A DNA stretch of 30,018 bases from Plantago elongata (taxonomy: Eukaryota > Streptophyta > Magnoliopsida > Lamiales > Plantaginaceae): positions 1 through 30,018 of the forward strand of contig JAYMSP010001647.1 in NCBI GenBank assembly GCA_036897095.1, read 5' to 3'. Both the position numbers and the translations under genes were made by a program. Shown one piece after another: positions 19,854-30,018 of the stretch. How positions within the stretch are numbered: the stretch's first letter is position 1; every line of letters begins with the position of its first letter. The notes beneath the pieces are model-generated. The model did no database searches and was not told where the DNA came from. It was given only the letters and a program-made list of their open reading frames with translations.

Positions 19854-21568
19854 TCAAATATCCTGAGCAATATTGTCATCAGTGTGAGTCACAAACTCCA
19901 GGAAATTCATATTGTTGAGTGAAGCTATACGGCGAGATTGCTGTTCTATAACACCCACAGTTGAAGGACTTTCTTCCATGAAAACTTCATAACCGTCACT
20001 CCAGGCTTCCATTCCGACTGCCATTACTTGCCAGAAGAGCGCACCACCACACGGGCCTCTTGCTCGTGCGCAGTTATACACAGAACCGAAGACGTTCCCC
20101 AGATAAGTGTCCCTGACTCCAACTGTGTATCCTGAGCTTCTGGAAGACTTCCCGAATTCTGACACAATGATTGGCTTCTTAATGACCAACTGTGAGTCGT
20201 TTACATGAGCTTGGATCCAGTTTGCAACAAACTTCTCTTGAGCATCCTCACTTGCACCACCCACCCTGTGTAAGAACGCAGCAAACCGTTGTTAGAAATT
20301 AAATTGGATGTTAACAACTGTTGCACTCTAGCTATTTTAAGTGTTATGCACCATTGGTCAGGGTACATATGAATTGTGGTGAAGTCAACATCTGGAATAA
20401 GATTGTTTGCAATGAAATCCGTTCCAACTTCATAACCAGGATTAGCTTGCTTCTTCTCAGGCATGGACTCTCCATAGAATCCTTCCATGCCAACTTCCAC
20501 AAGATGATTGCTGTCAATTGATTTCACGTATGCTGCCATTTCTGCAACCCAACTCTGAGGATTCAAATCAAATCATTAATAAGTTTTTGCTGTATATACA
20601 GGTTGTTTAATTAAAATGTGAATCTTAATTATTTTTCCAAAAGGGAGTGCTAGATACTTGAATGGCTTTTCCAGAGAGGTCAGATTGGCAGCGGGGTTCA
20701 TTCATCAGTTCCCATGCGAATATGGTAGGCTCATCTTTGTATGCTACTCCGGTGATGGTATTTACCCTTGTGAGTACAGTCTGCATGAAATTAGCATGAT
20801 CAGCAACATAGTACATAAGAAGTTATAACTATATGAAGACATAACACTGTTTTGAGTTTATACTTTGATGTGGTTCTTGTAGTAGTCTTGTGTAATAGGA
20901 CTAGTGAAGAAGTCGTCTTCATTGTTCAAGTAGTGTCCTTTGTCCCTTGCCCATTGAACATACTGCTTCTTTCCTCCAAAGCCTTCCCAATTGTTTACCA
21001 AGCTAAGCAACAGATAAATACCATGCTTCTTGGCCTCTGACACCGCGTAGTCCAATCCCTGCATTTGCAAAGACGAGTTAATTAGTTTTTATCACAATAG
21101 GCTGGCGATAATGCTAGAGCAGGAACTCCTATGACATCAACAATTTCTGCTCTGGCATTATCACTAATCATCTTAGTATGGCTGTCTTATCTGTTGTAAT
21201 AATCACCATGCAGCTATTAAGAGCTTGCTTTGTTAGAGGAAAACATGTACCTGGAATACGATTTCATCATAAACACCAGGAGTTTTCTGCAAGGCTCTGT
21301 ATTGCCCATCATTGAACGCCCAAGTCCTGATAAGGTTCACACCATGATCAGAAGCTTGTTTCAACGTAGTCGTTACCATTGGCCTTGTGGAAGGGTCAGC
21401 TGCTTGGTACATTAGCCAGTAGGCGTTAAAGCCGTTGAAGTACAATGGCCTTTCATCCAGAGCAAAGTGGTTCCCTTTGGTCTGCACAAAGTCCTCCTTG
21501 GTTGCCCCTACCCTGCCAAAAATGACCAGGAGGGCTACTGCAGCAATGAGAGTGAGTCTGTTCATCAT
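19854..21568 (-). CDS. Mannan endo-1,4-beta-mannosidase (GH5), secreted
   Basis: Model: exons 21568-21251, 21058-20864, 20780-20658, 20554-20352 and 20265-19854, giving 416 aa. Introns are 192, 83, 103 and 86 bp (GT-AG). It hydrolyses internal beta-1,4 bonds of (galacto/gluco)mannans in the cell wall, in processes such as seed germination, fruit softening and organ growth. Residues 1-22 ([22 protein letters not shown]) are a signal peptide. Conserved blocks are [67 protein letters not shown] with acid/base Glu199, and [10 protein letters not shown] with nucleophile Glu316. [20 protein letters not shown] closes the barrel. All catalytic parts are present and lengths are normal. An in-frame upstream ATG at 21610 would add 14 residues before the signal peptide. 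I prefer 21568 because the hydrophobic core then sits at the true N-terminus. Confidence 0.94.
21107..21162. repeat. Short hairpin in mannanase intron 1
   Basis: Left arm GATAATGCTAGAGCAGGA (21107-21124) and right arm TCTGCTCTGGCATTATC (21146-21162) pair over 16 of 17 positions with a loop of about 21 nt. It could be a tiny MITE remnant or an intronic RNA stem. Confidence 0.6.
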
Positions 21569-21654
21569 TTTGTATGAATTTGGATGTATTCTATGGTTTA
21601 GTAAATACACTCAGATATATTTGGTTGAGTGAGTTTGAAGTTCATGAAAACAGG

Positions 21655-21663
21655 TTATATATA
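21655..21663 (-). promoter_or_regulatory. TATA box of the mannanase gene
   Basis: TATATATAA on the minus strand, about 90 nt before the ATG at 21568. It would place the cap site near 21625. The upstream ATG at 21610 would then be only about 15 nt from the cap, favouring leaky scanning to 21568. Confidence 0.65.
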
Positions 21664-23061
21664 GGAGTGAAGTTAAGGAGTAGATTGAGTTGATAATCAT
21701 CAAGATGAGAGTTGAGAGGATGGGTTGTATGTTGGGAGTGGTGATTAACAAGGTGATGATGATGCCATATAGTATGGAGCTTGTTTTGGTTGAGGATATG
21801 TTTGTTACAAATCTATTTGCATAAACAGAACAGTTGAAATGAGTATACGTTATACAGATCAACTTCATGTGTTCCCCATGCATTATCCATGGATTTTTAC
21901 TAACAAACACTCAATTTATCTTTTGTTATTGCCCCAACGATATAGTCAGCTTTCTATTTCTGGGTATTATGTTTCAGATGCTAACTTACATATCATTGAT
22001 TGAATTGAATTTGTGTTCGTGCGCATTTTTAAATCGAGTCATATCATAAAACATTCTTATAATGATCGAATTAAAAGTTATTAAAAAACATTATACTTAT
22101 AATAGAGCATTAGAGATTTTATTAAACATCAATCTTATACATAAACTATATACTTGAAAATATAATAGTTGTAGGTACCTCACTAAGGTAAGTCCATTAT
22201 AATATTTTGCATTCAAATTAGGAATTACTTATTGTGTTAATACATAAAATAAAATTGAAATTAGATATATTTTGTCACTAAATAAGAGAATGTAACGATA
22301 CATAAAAGTTATGTAACAACTCAATTACTAAGATTGATATTAAATCTTTTAATAACTTAGGGTTTTCTTCACATTAATTTCGAACGAAAAACAATCTCAG
22401 ATGCATATATAGGGACTAGTATAACTCACTCTCCTTTAAAATTAACATGGGGTAAATATGCATTGCTCATGGGGTTTTCTGCTATTTCATTACCTCAGAG
22501 TGTTGGTGTGGGTGTGGGTAACGCACATTTTTCATATATAAATTAATTTAGTGGGGGTATTATGTATTTATTTGTACTATTATAATATGATAAAATGAAA
22601 AAGTAAATATAAAAGGTAAATGATAATGTCAGAATTATTTTTATTTTATAAATTTAATATGTATCACAAAAATTATTATAAGTGTTACAAATAATTCAAT
22701 TAAATTGGCCAATAATTTTTTTTTGTTATAGATGAAACAAGAATCAATACATACAAAATGATATAGTTTGTTCATGAATGGAGGGATTACCACTAATATG
22801 ATAGATAACGGAATCTTAAGTTTTCAAGTGCACGTGCCGTTGATGATAAAGTGAGTGAGTGGGAAATAACAGAGTTACTTCTTTGACAATGGAATCATAT
22901 CATCCGGAAAGAATACCATGACTAACTGGCTCCAGGGACGATCTGACCACATGCAAGCAAAATGTTCACCCGTACATTACCACAAAAAATTTGGGGTCTC
23001 AAATTCATAATTATCGTCGGATTGGTAGTGTATTGAAAATGTGAATAAAAGTTATCAAAAT
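21664..23061. other. Intergenic: mannanase promoter and AT-rich DNA
   Basis: Very AT-rich sequence with a GGTGTGGGTGTGGGT stretch near 22505. No gene, RNA or resolvable repeat was seen. Confidence 0.45.
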
Positions 23062-23307
23062 TGGTAAGAAAAAAAGAGAGGAGTATGAACAGAGTAGATA
23101 GTATAATAAAAAGAATGAAAAGTTAATTATTCACTTGTGTGTTATGTATAATGAGATTTCAAATAAGGGGTACTTTTACAAGTAAAAAATAATATAAAGA
23201 AACAAGTCATCTCCACTGCTTGTCTATATTAAACTCTTCATCTACTACCTTTAACCTCTCACCCAATAACTCATATTTTTACAACTAATGTACATTTATC
23301 CACAACA
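23062..23307 (-). repeat. 3' LTR of the non-coding element
   Basis: 246 bp. It shares with the other LTR CACTTGTGTGTTRTGTAYAATGA, CCATCTCCA-like, CTTGTMTATATTAAA and ATGTACATTTATCCAYAACA. It lacks about 40 bp present near the end of the other copy. Confidence 0.75.
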
Positions 23308-23360
23308 CTCCCCTTGAATGGACATTAGTTGGTGATGTTGGTATGCAAGACATATACTGT

Positions 23361-23850
23361 CTCGTTAAAAACTTTGCTAAGAAAAACTTAGTGAGACAAA
23401 AACTCAGTCAAGGGAAAAAGAATGCAGTGCGTATCCAACTCTCCTAATCAATGCATCATTGTACTTCTTCAAACTGATGCAATTCTAATCTTCCGGATCA
23501 ACTTCTCAAATGATGATGTCGGATATGATTTGGTGAGCAAATCTTCAATCTTTTGTAATTGGATGAAATATTCTTTTCATAGATGATGGCGGAGAAGAAC
23601 TTATGTAATATGTAGCCCGTCTTCATGTGGAAGAATTGTTTAAATACTTTGCACATCATGTAGTTTAAATGTTCACAACATCACTCCATAATATTGTGAG
23701 GTTGGACCAATAAGTCTCATGACCTTTATCACATGTATCAAAGATGTGGGGTGGAGATAATTATATACGCTTATAATGTTGCCTCGTTAAAAACCTTGTT
23801 AGGAAAAATCCAGTAGGATAAAAACCTAGTCGAAGGGAAAAAGAGTGCAA
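23361..23850. repeat. Duplicated 68-70 bp motif inside the LTR element
   Basis: Copies at 23361-23430 and 23783-23850 share CTCGTTAAAAACYTTG, AGGAAAAATCCAGT-like and AGGGAAAAAGARTGCA segments. From memory, the same CTCGTTAAAAACCTTG phrase recurs in plant retroelements, but I could not verify this. Confidence 0.65.
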
Positions 23851-25126
23851 CAATTGCTCATGTGATGCGCAAAAGTACTCAATGATTTTTCAATCATTAT
23901 CTCCCTTTACTTGTTATGATAAACATACCTTCTTCAGGAGGTATAGTAACGAATATCAAAATTCTCATTTGACAAATGATTAAGGTACTTCTGGACCATA
24001 TATGTCAAACTCAAGGTTTACTATAAGTAGCCCTTGTAAAATTATTCATTCATATTTTCAAACTTCAGGTTGAGCTAATATTGGTGTAACAAATATTACT
24101 TTTCATAAGTATTGAGAATTTTAACTCATACTTCAATAGTTCACAGCGGCGAATTACAATTTGTATTTTATCAACGTAAAGTTAGTTCCTTGGGAAATTA
24201 GTATAGAGTATTGAGGTTTCACATATGAAACAATAGTTTCTCAAGAACTTTACTCGTTTAATCCATGTTTGCTAACATGGTACTTTCTGTCTCCTTGGAC
24301 TAAGTGTCGGAGATTATATCTCCCCTCATTGAAATTTCTCAAGATATATTACTTGCAAGTCAAAACCTGTCATTTTTTCGAATTCGTTAATCAATCGGAC
24401 TTCATGTCCATGAGCTCATTTTTCTATCATCATCATAATGATGTTATCGAATGGACTTACATGTAAGATCTCAATTTACATGTCCATTGATTTTGTATAT
24501 GCTTGTAAAATATTTATGTTCCATTCATACTGGTTTTTCAAATCTCTTTTGTAGATTTTTCAAGTCAGTACTGATAATTTATATCTGAATATTTTTGTAG
24601 ATACCATTTCATATCATATAGGCCAAATTCATATATCAATGACTTTTATGGTATACATAACTCTTCAGGAGTACCAACTGACTTATTCTTGCCATTTTCT
24701 TGTATTGTATTGTACTTAAGATTGGAACCGTAATTCACTGAGGTGAATGAATCATTAGTACAATAGACAAAATATCTCAATGTACATCACATGTCATTTA
24801 TAATTGATATGTAACTCTGTACGCCTCAAAATAGGGTCATAGTGGGTTAACATTCAAATCATAAAACATCATGTTTGAACATATCTTGATATAATAACAT
24901 GAAGTTGAATCTTTAGTTCGAGTTTGAACTTTCAAATATATGAGATCAATTTGCTCTACGAATTTTCACCAGCTTATTCATGTTATTCATCCCCTAAGCT
25001 GGAAGAACTAGGGCTCATTAAAATATACTGTCCGACTTAGAAATCGATGTATGCATACAACTTGTGTATGCTTCAAGCATTAGTTCTCTGCGGAGACCAA
25101 TATGATAGGGAGTCAATATATTTGCA

Positions 25127-25336
25127 CAGTTGAATTTTCTTGTGCTGTTTGCCCTCAAATTGAAGATCATACTTGTGGGTAAATGCCACGTATACATCAA
25201 TGATTGTCAACTTTAAAAGTGTGACTTGACTCAGTTGGATTTTCTTGTGTTGTTTGCCCTCAAGTTGAAGATCATACTTGTGGGTAAAGGCCACTTATAC
25301 ATCAATAATTGTCAACTTTAAAAGTTTGACTTTTGT
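25127..25336. repeat. 105-bp tandem duplication inside the LTR element
   Basis: Copy 1 (25127-25231) and copy 2 (25232 to about 25336) share CAGTTGRATTTTCTTGTG and GAAGATCATACTTGTGGGTA. The period is 105 bp, or 35 codons, so the minus-strand frame repeats VAFTHKYDLQFEGKQHKKIQ. Two copies are visible and no function is evident. Confidence 0.85.
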
Positions 25337-26053
25337 TAATTGAAGATCTTCATTCCATGCTTAATCTCAGTGTTGTGTCTTGTCATAATATATAATAAAT
25401 ACAACACATAATCATATGGAAACTTCAGGTTCACATAAATGGTTAAGTTATAACCGCATGACCTAATTTATCACATCAAATAGTATATTTTCTCTCAACT
25501 TGAGGTTGATGAGCTCTATTTATGCTTGCTTTGGTGTTTGATGCATGTATAAACAAGCAAAATGTTCACATTCACTTAAGGGAATGAGAAGAATCAATTT
25601 TTTGTAAATTGAACATGATTTTTCAAGTAAAGTTTAAATTTTTTTTTTTCAAACACCTCTTGTGGTGTGATTACTGATGCACTTGTATGGATCAAATAGT
25701 GGTTATCCCACTTTTTATTTGCATCACCATCTTCCAACTACGCGGGTTGATTATTTTATACTATATTTGTATCACATCAATAATGCATTTTTTTCCAAGT
25801 ATAGGTGGACATTTCATGTTTGGCTAGCTAAACAAAGCTAAAATATTTGATCCATAAGCAGATGGATTTATCATAGTCCATGATATGTCGGCGGATATAT
25901 TTTAACAACCACCAATCGTTGTACCACTTTTGGTGGTTATATTAACACTCAAGATATACGGATCTTTCATGGTAATATTCAACCTTTTAATTTTTCATCG
26001 TTGATGGTGAAGAAATATATAATTTTTGCCTAATAGTAATCGTGTTGATAACG

Positions 26054-26341
26054 TGTTAAGGGAAAAAGAGAGAAGAACATGAAGAGATTAGAAGGTATAA
26101 TAGAGATAATGGAGAATTCATTCTTCACTTGTGTGTTGTGTACAATGAGATTCTAAATATGGAGTATTTATATAAGTGAGAAGTAATATAAATAGACAAT
26201 CCATCTCCATTACTTGTATATATTAAAGTTTTCATTCATTATCGTGTAACTTCTCATCCACTAACTTATATTAACTACTAACATTATTAATCCATTCATT
26301 CATTCATACTTTAATTAGTACATGTACATTTATCCATAACA
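26054..26341 (-). repeat. 5' LTR of the non-coding element
   Basis: 288 bp. On the minus strand it contains a TATA box TATATAAATA (26165-26174), which supports the orientation. It includes an extra ATTCATTCATTC-type stretch not found in the 3' LTR. The divergence between copies suggests an old insertion. Confidence 0.75.
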
Positions 26342-26819
26342 AAAAAAATTTAATTTTTTATATTTCAAATAACATTTGACTTGTCTCATTTTTTAAATGG
26401 CACATTTCTTATGGTATTTGTTAGATAATAATTTCAATAAAGTTTAATTTTTCTTCTATACGGGTATATTACAAATTGGGCCATCTTTTTGCATGCTATG
26501 AGTTTTTGGGCCAGACCTCACTGGTCCATTCTCCATATGTTACACTATATCGCTCTCATAGAGTCATATACTTTATGTAAATATACAGGACCGTGTGACA
26601 AATTAAGGACGTTCTTGTCTGTGTTTGATTGTCTCATGTGTTTATACCGTGGGCATAAGATTTAATTTAATTTCAGGCAAAGAACTCAAATGGAGCACGT
26701 AATTGTGAGGAACTAAGATTAGAAACTGGAAAGTCTCCACATACATTGAAAAAGAAAATGCCTCGAAAACTCAATGAAATTGCGAAAGTAACGTAAATTT
26801 GGATCATCTGTGGGGATAA
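26342..26819. other. Intergenic DNA between the LTR element and the XYPPX gene
   Basis: AT-rich DNA with no gene signal. Its right end probably includes the 3' UTR of the XYPPX gene. Confidence 0.4.
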
Positions 26820-26825
26820 TTTATT
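26820..26825 (-). terminator. Possible polyadenylation signal of the XYPPX gene
   Basis: AATAAA on the minus strand about 60 nt after the stop codon. Confidence 0.4.
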
Positions 26826-26883
26826 TGAAACTTCCTCAAGTATAATCAGCTCGGGTCGGGGTCTGGATGTAGAGCGTTGTGAA

Positions 26884-27923
26884 TCAGTATCTAGGCTGCT
26901 GGTAGCCCGGTTGAGGTGCTGGGTACGGATAGGTTCCCATTTGAGTTGGTGCTTGATTTGTATTAGCCGGGGGGTATGCTGTTGTAGCAGGACCAGGTGG
27001 GTATGTTCCTGTAACAATTCGATTTCGTTTCATCAATAACGAGTAGGAGGAAATGATCTAACGTGTTAGACAGTTGCAAAATATACTACTAACATAGAAG
27101 CATACGAATGTGGACCATTTTGCATAGTAATAAAATGTACCTTGAGGAGGGTAACCACATGGGGGTTGAGGATTATTAGCCTGAGGAGGGTAGGTTGTAG
27201 GAGGATAGGCAGAAGGTGGCTGACCATAGACATTCGGTTGTGGCTGATTCATCCCTGATGAATTTGGTGGATAAGTATTGGTGAATGGTGTTGATGTGGG
27301 AGGATAACCAGAGTTATAAGAAGATGGTTGCCCCACAGAAGACGGAGGATATTGAGTATTCGAGAATGGAGGGAGTGGTGGTGGAGCTGAGACGGGTGGG
27401 TAAGAAGATTGAAGTTGCGGATTTGAAGGGTAGGGAGTTGGTGGGTAGTTTGCATTTGGGGGATAACTAGGCATCATGCCCTGGCCCGGGGGAGGGTAAA
27501 CGCCCGGCTGACATGCTGATGGTGGCGCCGCCTGCCCGCCATAGGGGAGAAGTATTGAAATGGGTGCATTCGGCGTTGCTAGATTTTGTCTTTGCGAAGA
27601 GTCGGGATTGTATCCACCCGGATTACCACCTTCAAGAGAAAATAACCAAGAGTATATGATCAGTTTCATCATGATTCATACATGACAATAAGCATTTCCT
27701 AATATAAACAAGCTGTTAAGTAGATCGGATACCACAAGGCGAACAATTGGGGATGGGATCTATGCTATGAATTTGATCTTACATTCTAAATGAGTGGCAT
27801 CAAATCAAACATTTGTTAAGATCTATGACAGGAAAAGTAAAACAGACAGTTCAGAAGTCCTAACAATCTGAGTTGAACAATATTTGGTGACTTACCAGGA
27901 TAAGAAACAGGTGCTCCAACCAT
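26884..27923 (-). CDS. Small Tyr-Pro-Pro-rich (XYPPX repeat) protein
   Basis: Model: exons 27923-27896, 27629-27141 and 27008-26884, giving 213 aa. Introns are 266 and 132 bp and all junctions restore Gly codons. The protein starts MVGAPVSYPGGNPGGYNPDS. Nearly all of it is low-complexity Pro, Tyr, Ser, Asn and Gln. YPP recurs in forms such as NANYPPTPYP, SSYPPVSAPPPLPP, SGYPPTSTPF, YGQPPSAYPPTTYPP and GTYPPGPATTAYPP. It ends PGYQQPRY. There is no signal peptide, membrane segment or Cys-rich CYSTM tail. It is therefore expected to be cytosolic or nuclear and disordered. XYPPX repeats occur in proteins that bind WW domains or phase-separate, but its role is unknown. The first exon (28 nt) relies on GT-AG junctions and the CACCATGG context. 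An alternative start within exon 2 is possible. Confidence 0.75.
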
Positions 27924-28002
27924 GGTGATGAATGATGATTGATGAAACTTGAAAGAAGGTGCAAATTGAGTTCTGATTATTGTTAACAGATTCTATGTAC
28001 AC

Positions 28003-28009
28003 ATATAGA
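28003..28009 (-). promoter_or_regulatory. TATA-like element of the XYPPX gene
   Basis: CTATATG on the minus strand, about 80 nt before the ATG. It is a weak match, supported mainly by position. Confidence 0.35.
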
Positions 28010-29378
28010 GATAGGGAGGAAGCATCAAAGAAAGTCTACTAGAATTATAGTTGACTTTGAAATTTGTGACTTGGTTAGCAATTTTTAACTCTTAAGAGAC
28101 AAATAATAAGGTCAACAAGGCGAGTAGTGAACCATGAAAAATTCAAAGAATGGCTTTTATATTAGCAACTTGTTCATTTCATGTTCACTATGAGATGGAT
28201 TTTGGTTTTGCACAGCTAAGGATATGCTGCTGCACCTGAATTGCTTTGACATTGTCAAAGTTGGTTTAATATCATTTCTCTAAGTGGTCTTTTCTCTAAT
28301 TACACTTATTCGATGTATCCTAAAGCAAAGTATGTGATAGGGTTTTAAAGACCGATTGATATATAATTTTAGTGGTCTTTTTTAATTAAAATTAAAATTT
28401 TTGTGTACAAAATGTTCGATTTGATTGGGAAGATGACCGCTCCAACAGTATAACAAACAGGTCCTTAGTCTTTTAGATATAAGTGTTGAGGTACGAGAAA
28501 TATATTTCTTGAAAGCCATCAACATAGCATTACGAGGCAAAGCGATTTCGTATCCCCCATTTGCCTTCGACAAGTTCTCCTTCGTTGCTTATCCAAAAGA
28601 AATAGAAGTACATAACCGAAGACCGAATAGTTCATTATGCATGTTCTATTACACCCCTTTTAATAGATCAAACTTTAAACACAAGTAATGATTGCTTATA
28701 GGTATTGAACTCTAACTGATTGATGGAACCATAAGGTTTAAAGAGGGAATGTTTTGGAGCGTTGGGTTTTGGTGTCTTACGCTAGAGGTACAAATTCAAT
28801 TAGATTATTATTTGTACTTTATTTTGTTAAAATATGATGTCGTTAATTACACAAATATGTTCTAATCTAATTCTTTTTAGATTTAAAAAAAAAAAAATAT
28901 ATATATATATAAATAAATAAAAAATATATATATTATTTGTTCGTATGATACAATTAATGATAAATAAACAAATCAAACACATAATTCCGTTAAAAAAAAT
29001 TAGCACTTTGTTTTGAGAAAATTCCATCACTATCACTGTCCCATTATCTTTTTTACTTTTGATTCCTTAACACTCGACCTTATGACTTTCTTGTTGAAAT
29101 TCAAACATTGTTTGTTATAAAATTAAAAGTATACTAATATTATTTGATTTTTCTGTTTCCCACCCCTCAAAATTATTTTGACCAGAGTCTTACATACAAA
29201 GTGAGTCAGTTTTAACAGTAACAATAGCAAGGAAAAAGATAGAAAGATAACAGAAGGTGCATCTACGCGCAACAAACATCCAACTCACACGCAAATGCAA
29301 ACCAAACAACCGACGAAAAACCAAACTCCAAAAATCGGAACAAACTAAATTCCCAAAAATCAAAAAACCACAATAAAG
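28010..29378. other. Intergenic region between the XYPPX and RER1 genes
   Basis: The two genes are divergently transcribed, 1,455 bp apart. The interval is AT-rich with a poly(A)/(TA) microsatellite (28886-28935). The RER1 leader near 29215-29378 is A-rich. The ORF at 28382-28573 shows no recognisable motif. Confidence 0.5.
28886..28935. repeat. A-run and TA microsatellite
   Basis: A run of 13 A residues passes into (TA)n, then AAATAAATAAAAAATATATAT. It is a typical unstable simple repeat. Confidence 0.85.
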
Positions 29379-29728
29379 ATGGATTCCGGTGGCGGAAGCG
29401 GCGAGAGCTCCGCCATGACACAATGGACCCACGAGGCGTGGCGGCGATACCAGTACCTCCTCGACAAAACGACGCCGTTGGTCCTCTACCGATGGATCTT
29501 CCTCGCCGCGATCGCCTGCATCTACGCTCTTCGTGTCTACTTTGTCCAGGGTTTCTACATCATTACCTACGGATTGGGAATCTATATCCTCCAGCTGCTC
29601 ATTGCCTTCCTCTCGCCGCAAGTTGATCCCGAGATCCAGGAGCTCGCCTCCGATGGGCCTTCCCTGCCCACACGTGGCTCCGATGAGTTTCGCCCCTTCG
29701 TTCGCCGTCTTCCTGAGTTTAAGTTTTG
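29379..29728 (+). CDS. RER1-type Golgi/ER retrieval receptor, first exon (partial)
   Basis: The exon encodes 116 codons and two bases of the next, then a GTGAGA donor at 29729. The rest lies beyond the window. RER1 is a small Golgi membrane protein that returns escaped ER membrane proteins by recognising their transmembrane segments and riding COPI vesicles. The start [16 protein letters not shown] is polar. Two hydrophobic segments follow at about residues 37-55 ([19 protein letters not shown]) and 57-79 ([20 protein letters not shown]). The family hallmarks [23 protein letters not shown] and RRLPEFKFW are present. Arabidopsis homologs continue with two further membrane segments, expected in the missing exons. 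The exon is GC-rich compared with its surroundings. Start: the first ATG. A second in-frame ATG at codon 13 is possible. Confidence 0.93.
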
Positions 29729-29998
29729 GTGAGATCCGATTTCTAGATTCGATTGCTAGATCATTGCCTTTTGTTGATAATCTATTGCCAGATTGTTTCA
29801 TCTGTTAGATATAATCATATAAATAATTTGGTAGAAATGTGATTTATATATGTTTTGATATATTGGAAAGGATTGTGTGTATTGAGCTTTCGTTATTCGT
29901 AGATTATACTGGATCATTGCCTTCTGTCGACAATCTATTGCTAGGTAATCTATTGCAGATTGTTTCAGCAGTTGGATATAATAAGTTTGGTGAAATGT

Positions 29999-30018
29999 GA
30001 TATATATATATATATATA
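29999..30018. repeat. TA microsatellite at the window edge
   Basis: (AT)n stretch in the first intron of the RER1-type gene, cut by the window end. Confidence 0.8.

Larger units (their letters stand above)
23062..26341 (-). mobile_element. Non-coding LTR retroelement, minus orientation (3.3 kb)
   Basis: Two related LTRs flank about 2.75 kb. Read on the minus strand, the 5' LTR is 26341-26054 and the 3' LTR 23307-23062. Each starts TGTTRTGGATAAATGTACAT and ends around CCTTAACA in the 5' copy. A polypurine tract CAAGGGGAG lies directly before the 3' LTR (23308-23316). A primer-binding-site-like CGTTATCAACACGA follows the 5' LTR (26053 downward), a form I recall from other plant Copia-related elements. 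The interior has many stops and no gag, protease, integrase or reverse transcriptase ORF, so the element is non-autonomous or heavily decayed. A clean 5-bp target duplication was not seen. It lies between the mannanase and the XYPPX gene. Confidence 0.75.

Noticed and set aside
22500..22520. GGTGTGGGTGTGGGT stretch
   Set aside because: Too short to call a satellite or telomere-like repeat.
27249..27470. Alternative frames in the XYPPX exon
   Set aside because: Low-complexity sequence keeps several frames open. Only the YPP frame continues across both splice junctions.
28382..28573. 63-codon minus-strand ORF
   Set aside because: No recognisable motif, and its flanks show no gene structure.
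29190..29801. 203-codon minus-strand ORF over the RER1 exon
   Set aside because: Antisense to a conserved RER1 exon, and no recognisable domain.

Overview
The window looks like nuclear DNA of a flowering plant, most likely a core eudicot and possibly an asterid. It has AT-rich intergenic DNA, short GT-AG introns, TATA boxes, plant-specific gene families, Copia-type LTRs and MITE-like elements. The asterid suggestion is an inference: the DCL-type protein starts much like what I remember of tomato DCL. No tRNA, rRNA or CRISPR array was seen.

Seven protein-coding genes can be modelled. (1) A plant-type isoaspartyl peptidase/L-asparaginase, + strand, four exons, 535-2651. (2) A D3-type cyclin, + strand, four exons, 6271-7594. 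(3) A DCL-family plastid protein, - strand, three exons, 10162-14583, with a 3.4 kb first intron. (4) An intronless F-box/LRR protein of the VFB/SKIP2 group, + strand, 16696-18267. (5) A secreted GH5 endo-beta-mannanase, - strand, five exons, 19854-21568. (6) A small Tyr-Pro-Pro-rich (XYPPX) protein, - strand, three exons, 26884-27923. (7) The first exon of a RER1-type Golgi/ER retrieval receptor, + strand, 29379-29728, running off the right edge. These are independent housekeeping or developmental genes. Nothing suggests an operon or gene cluster.

The gaps are largely repeat-derived. The left edge carries the 5' LTR and primer-binding site of a Copia-type element on the - strand, ending about 93 bp before the asparaginase TATA box. 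Between genes 1 and 2 lie short tandem repeats, a CpG-rich patch, an 18-bp direct repeat 700 bp apart, a GGACGGACC-type transposon terminus and several short decayed-looking ORFs. The long DCL intron holds a probable solo LTR and a tandem duplication. The F-box promoter region has a hairpin, a nested pair of MITE-like elements and a 38-bp duplication. Between genes 5 and 6 is a complete-looking LTR element without coding capacity (23062-26341, - orientation).

I did not find convincing evidence for a previously undescribed biological system. The most interesting items are the non-coding LTR element, the LTR next to the asparaginase promoter, the nested MITE-like structure, the altered LxCxE site of the cyclin, and a few unassigned exon-like ORFs. 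Exon boundaries were placed by eye from splice consensus, reading frame and remembered family sequences, without transcripts or alignments.
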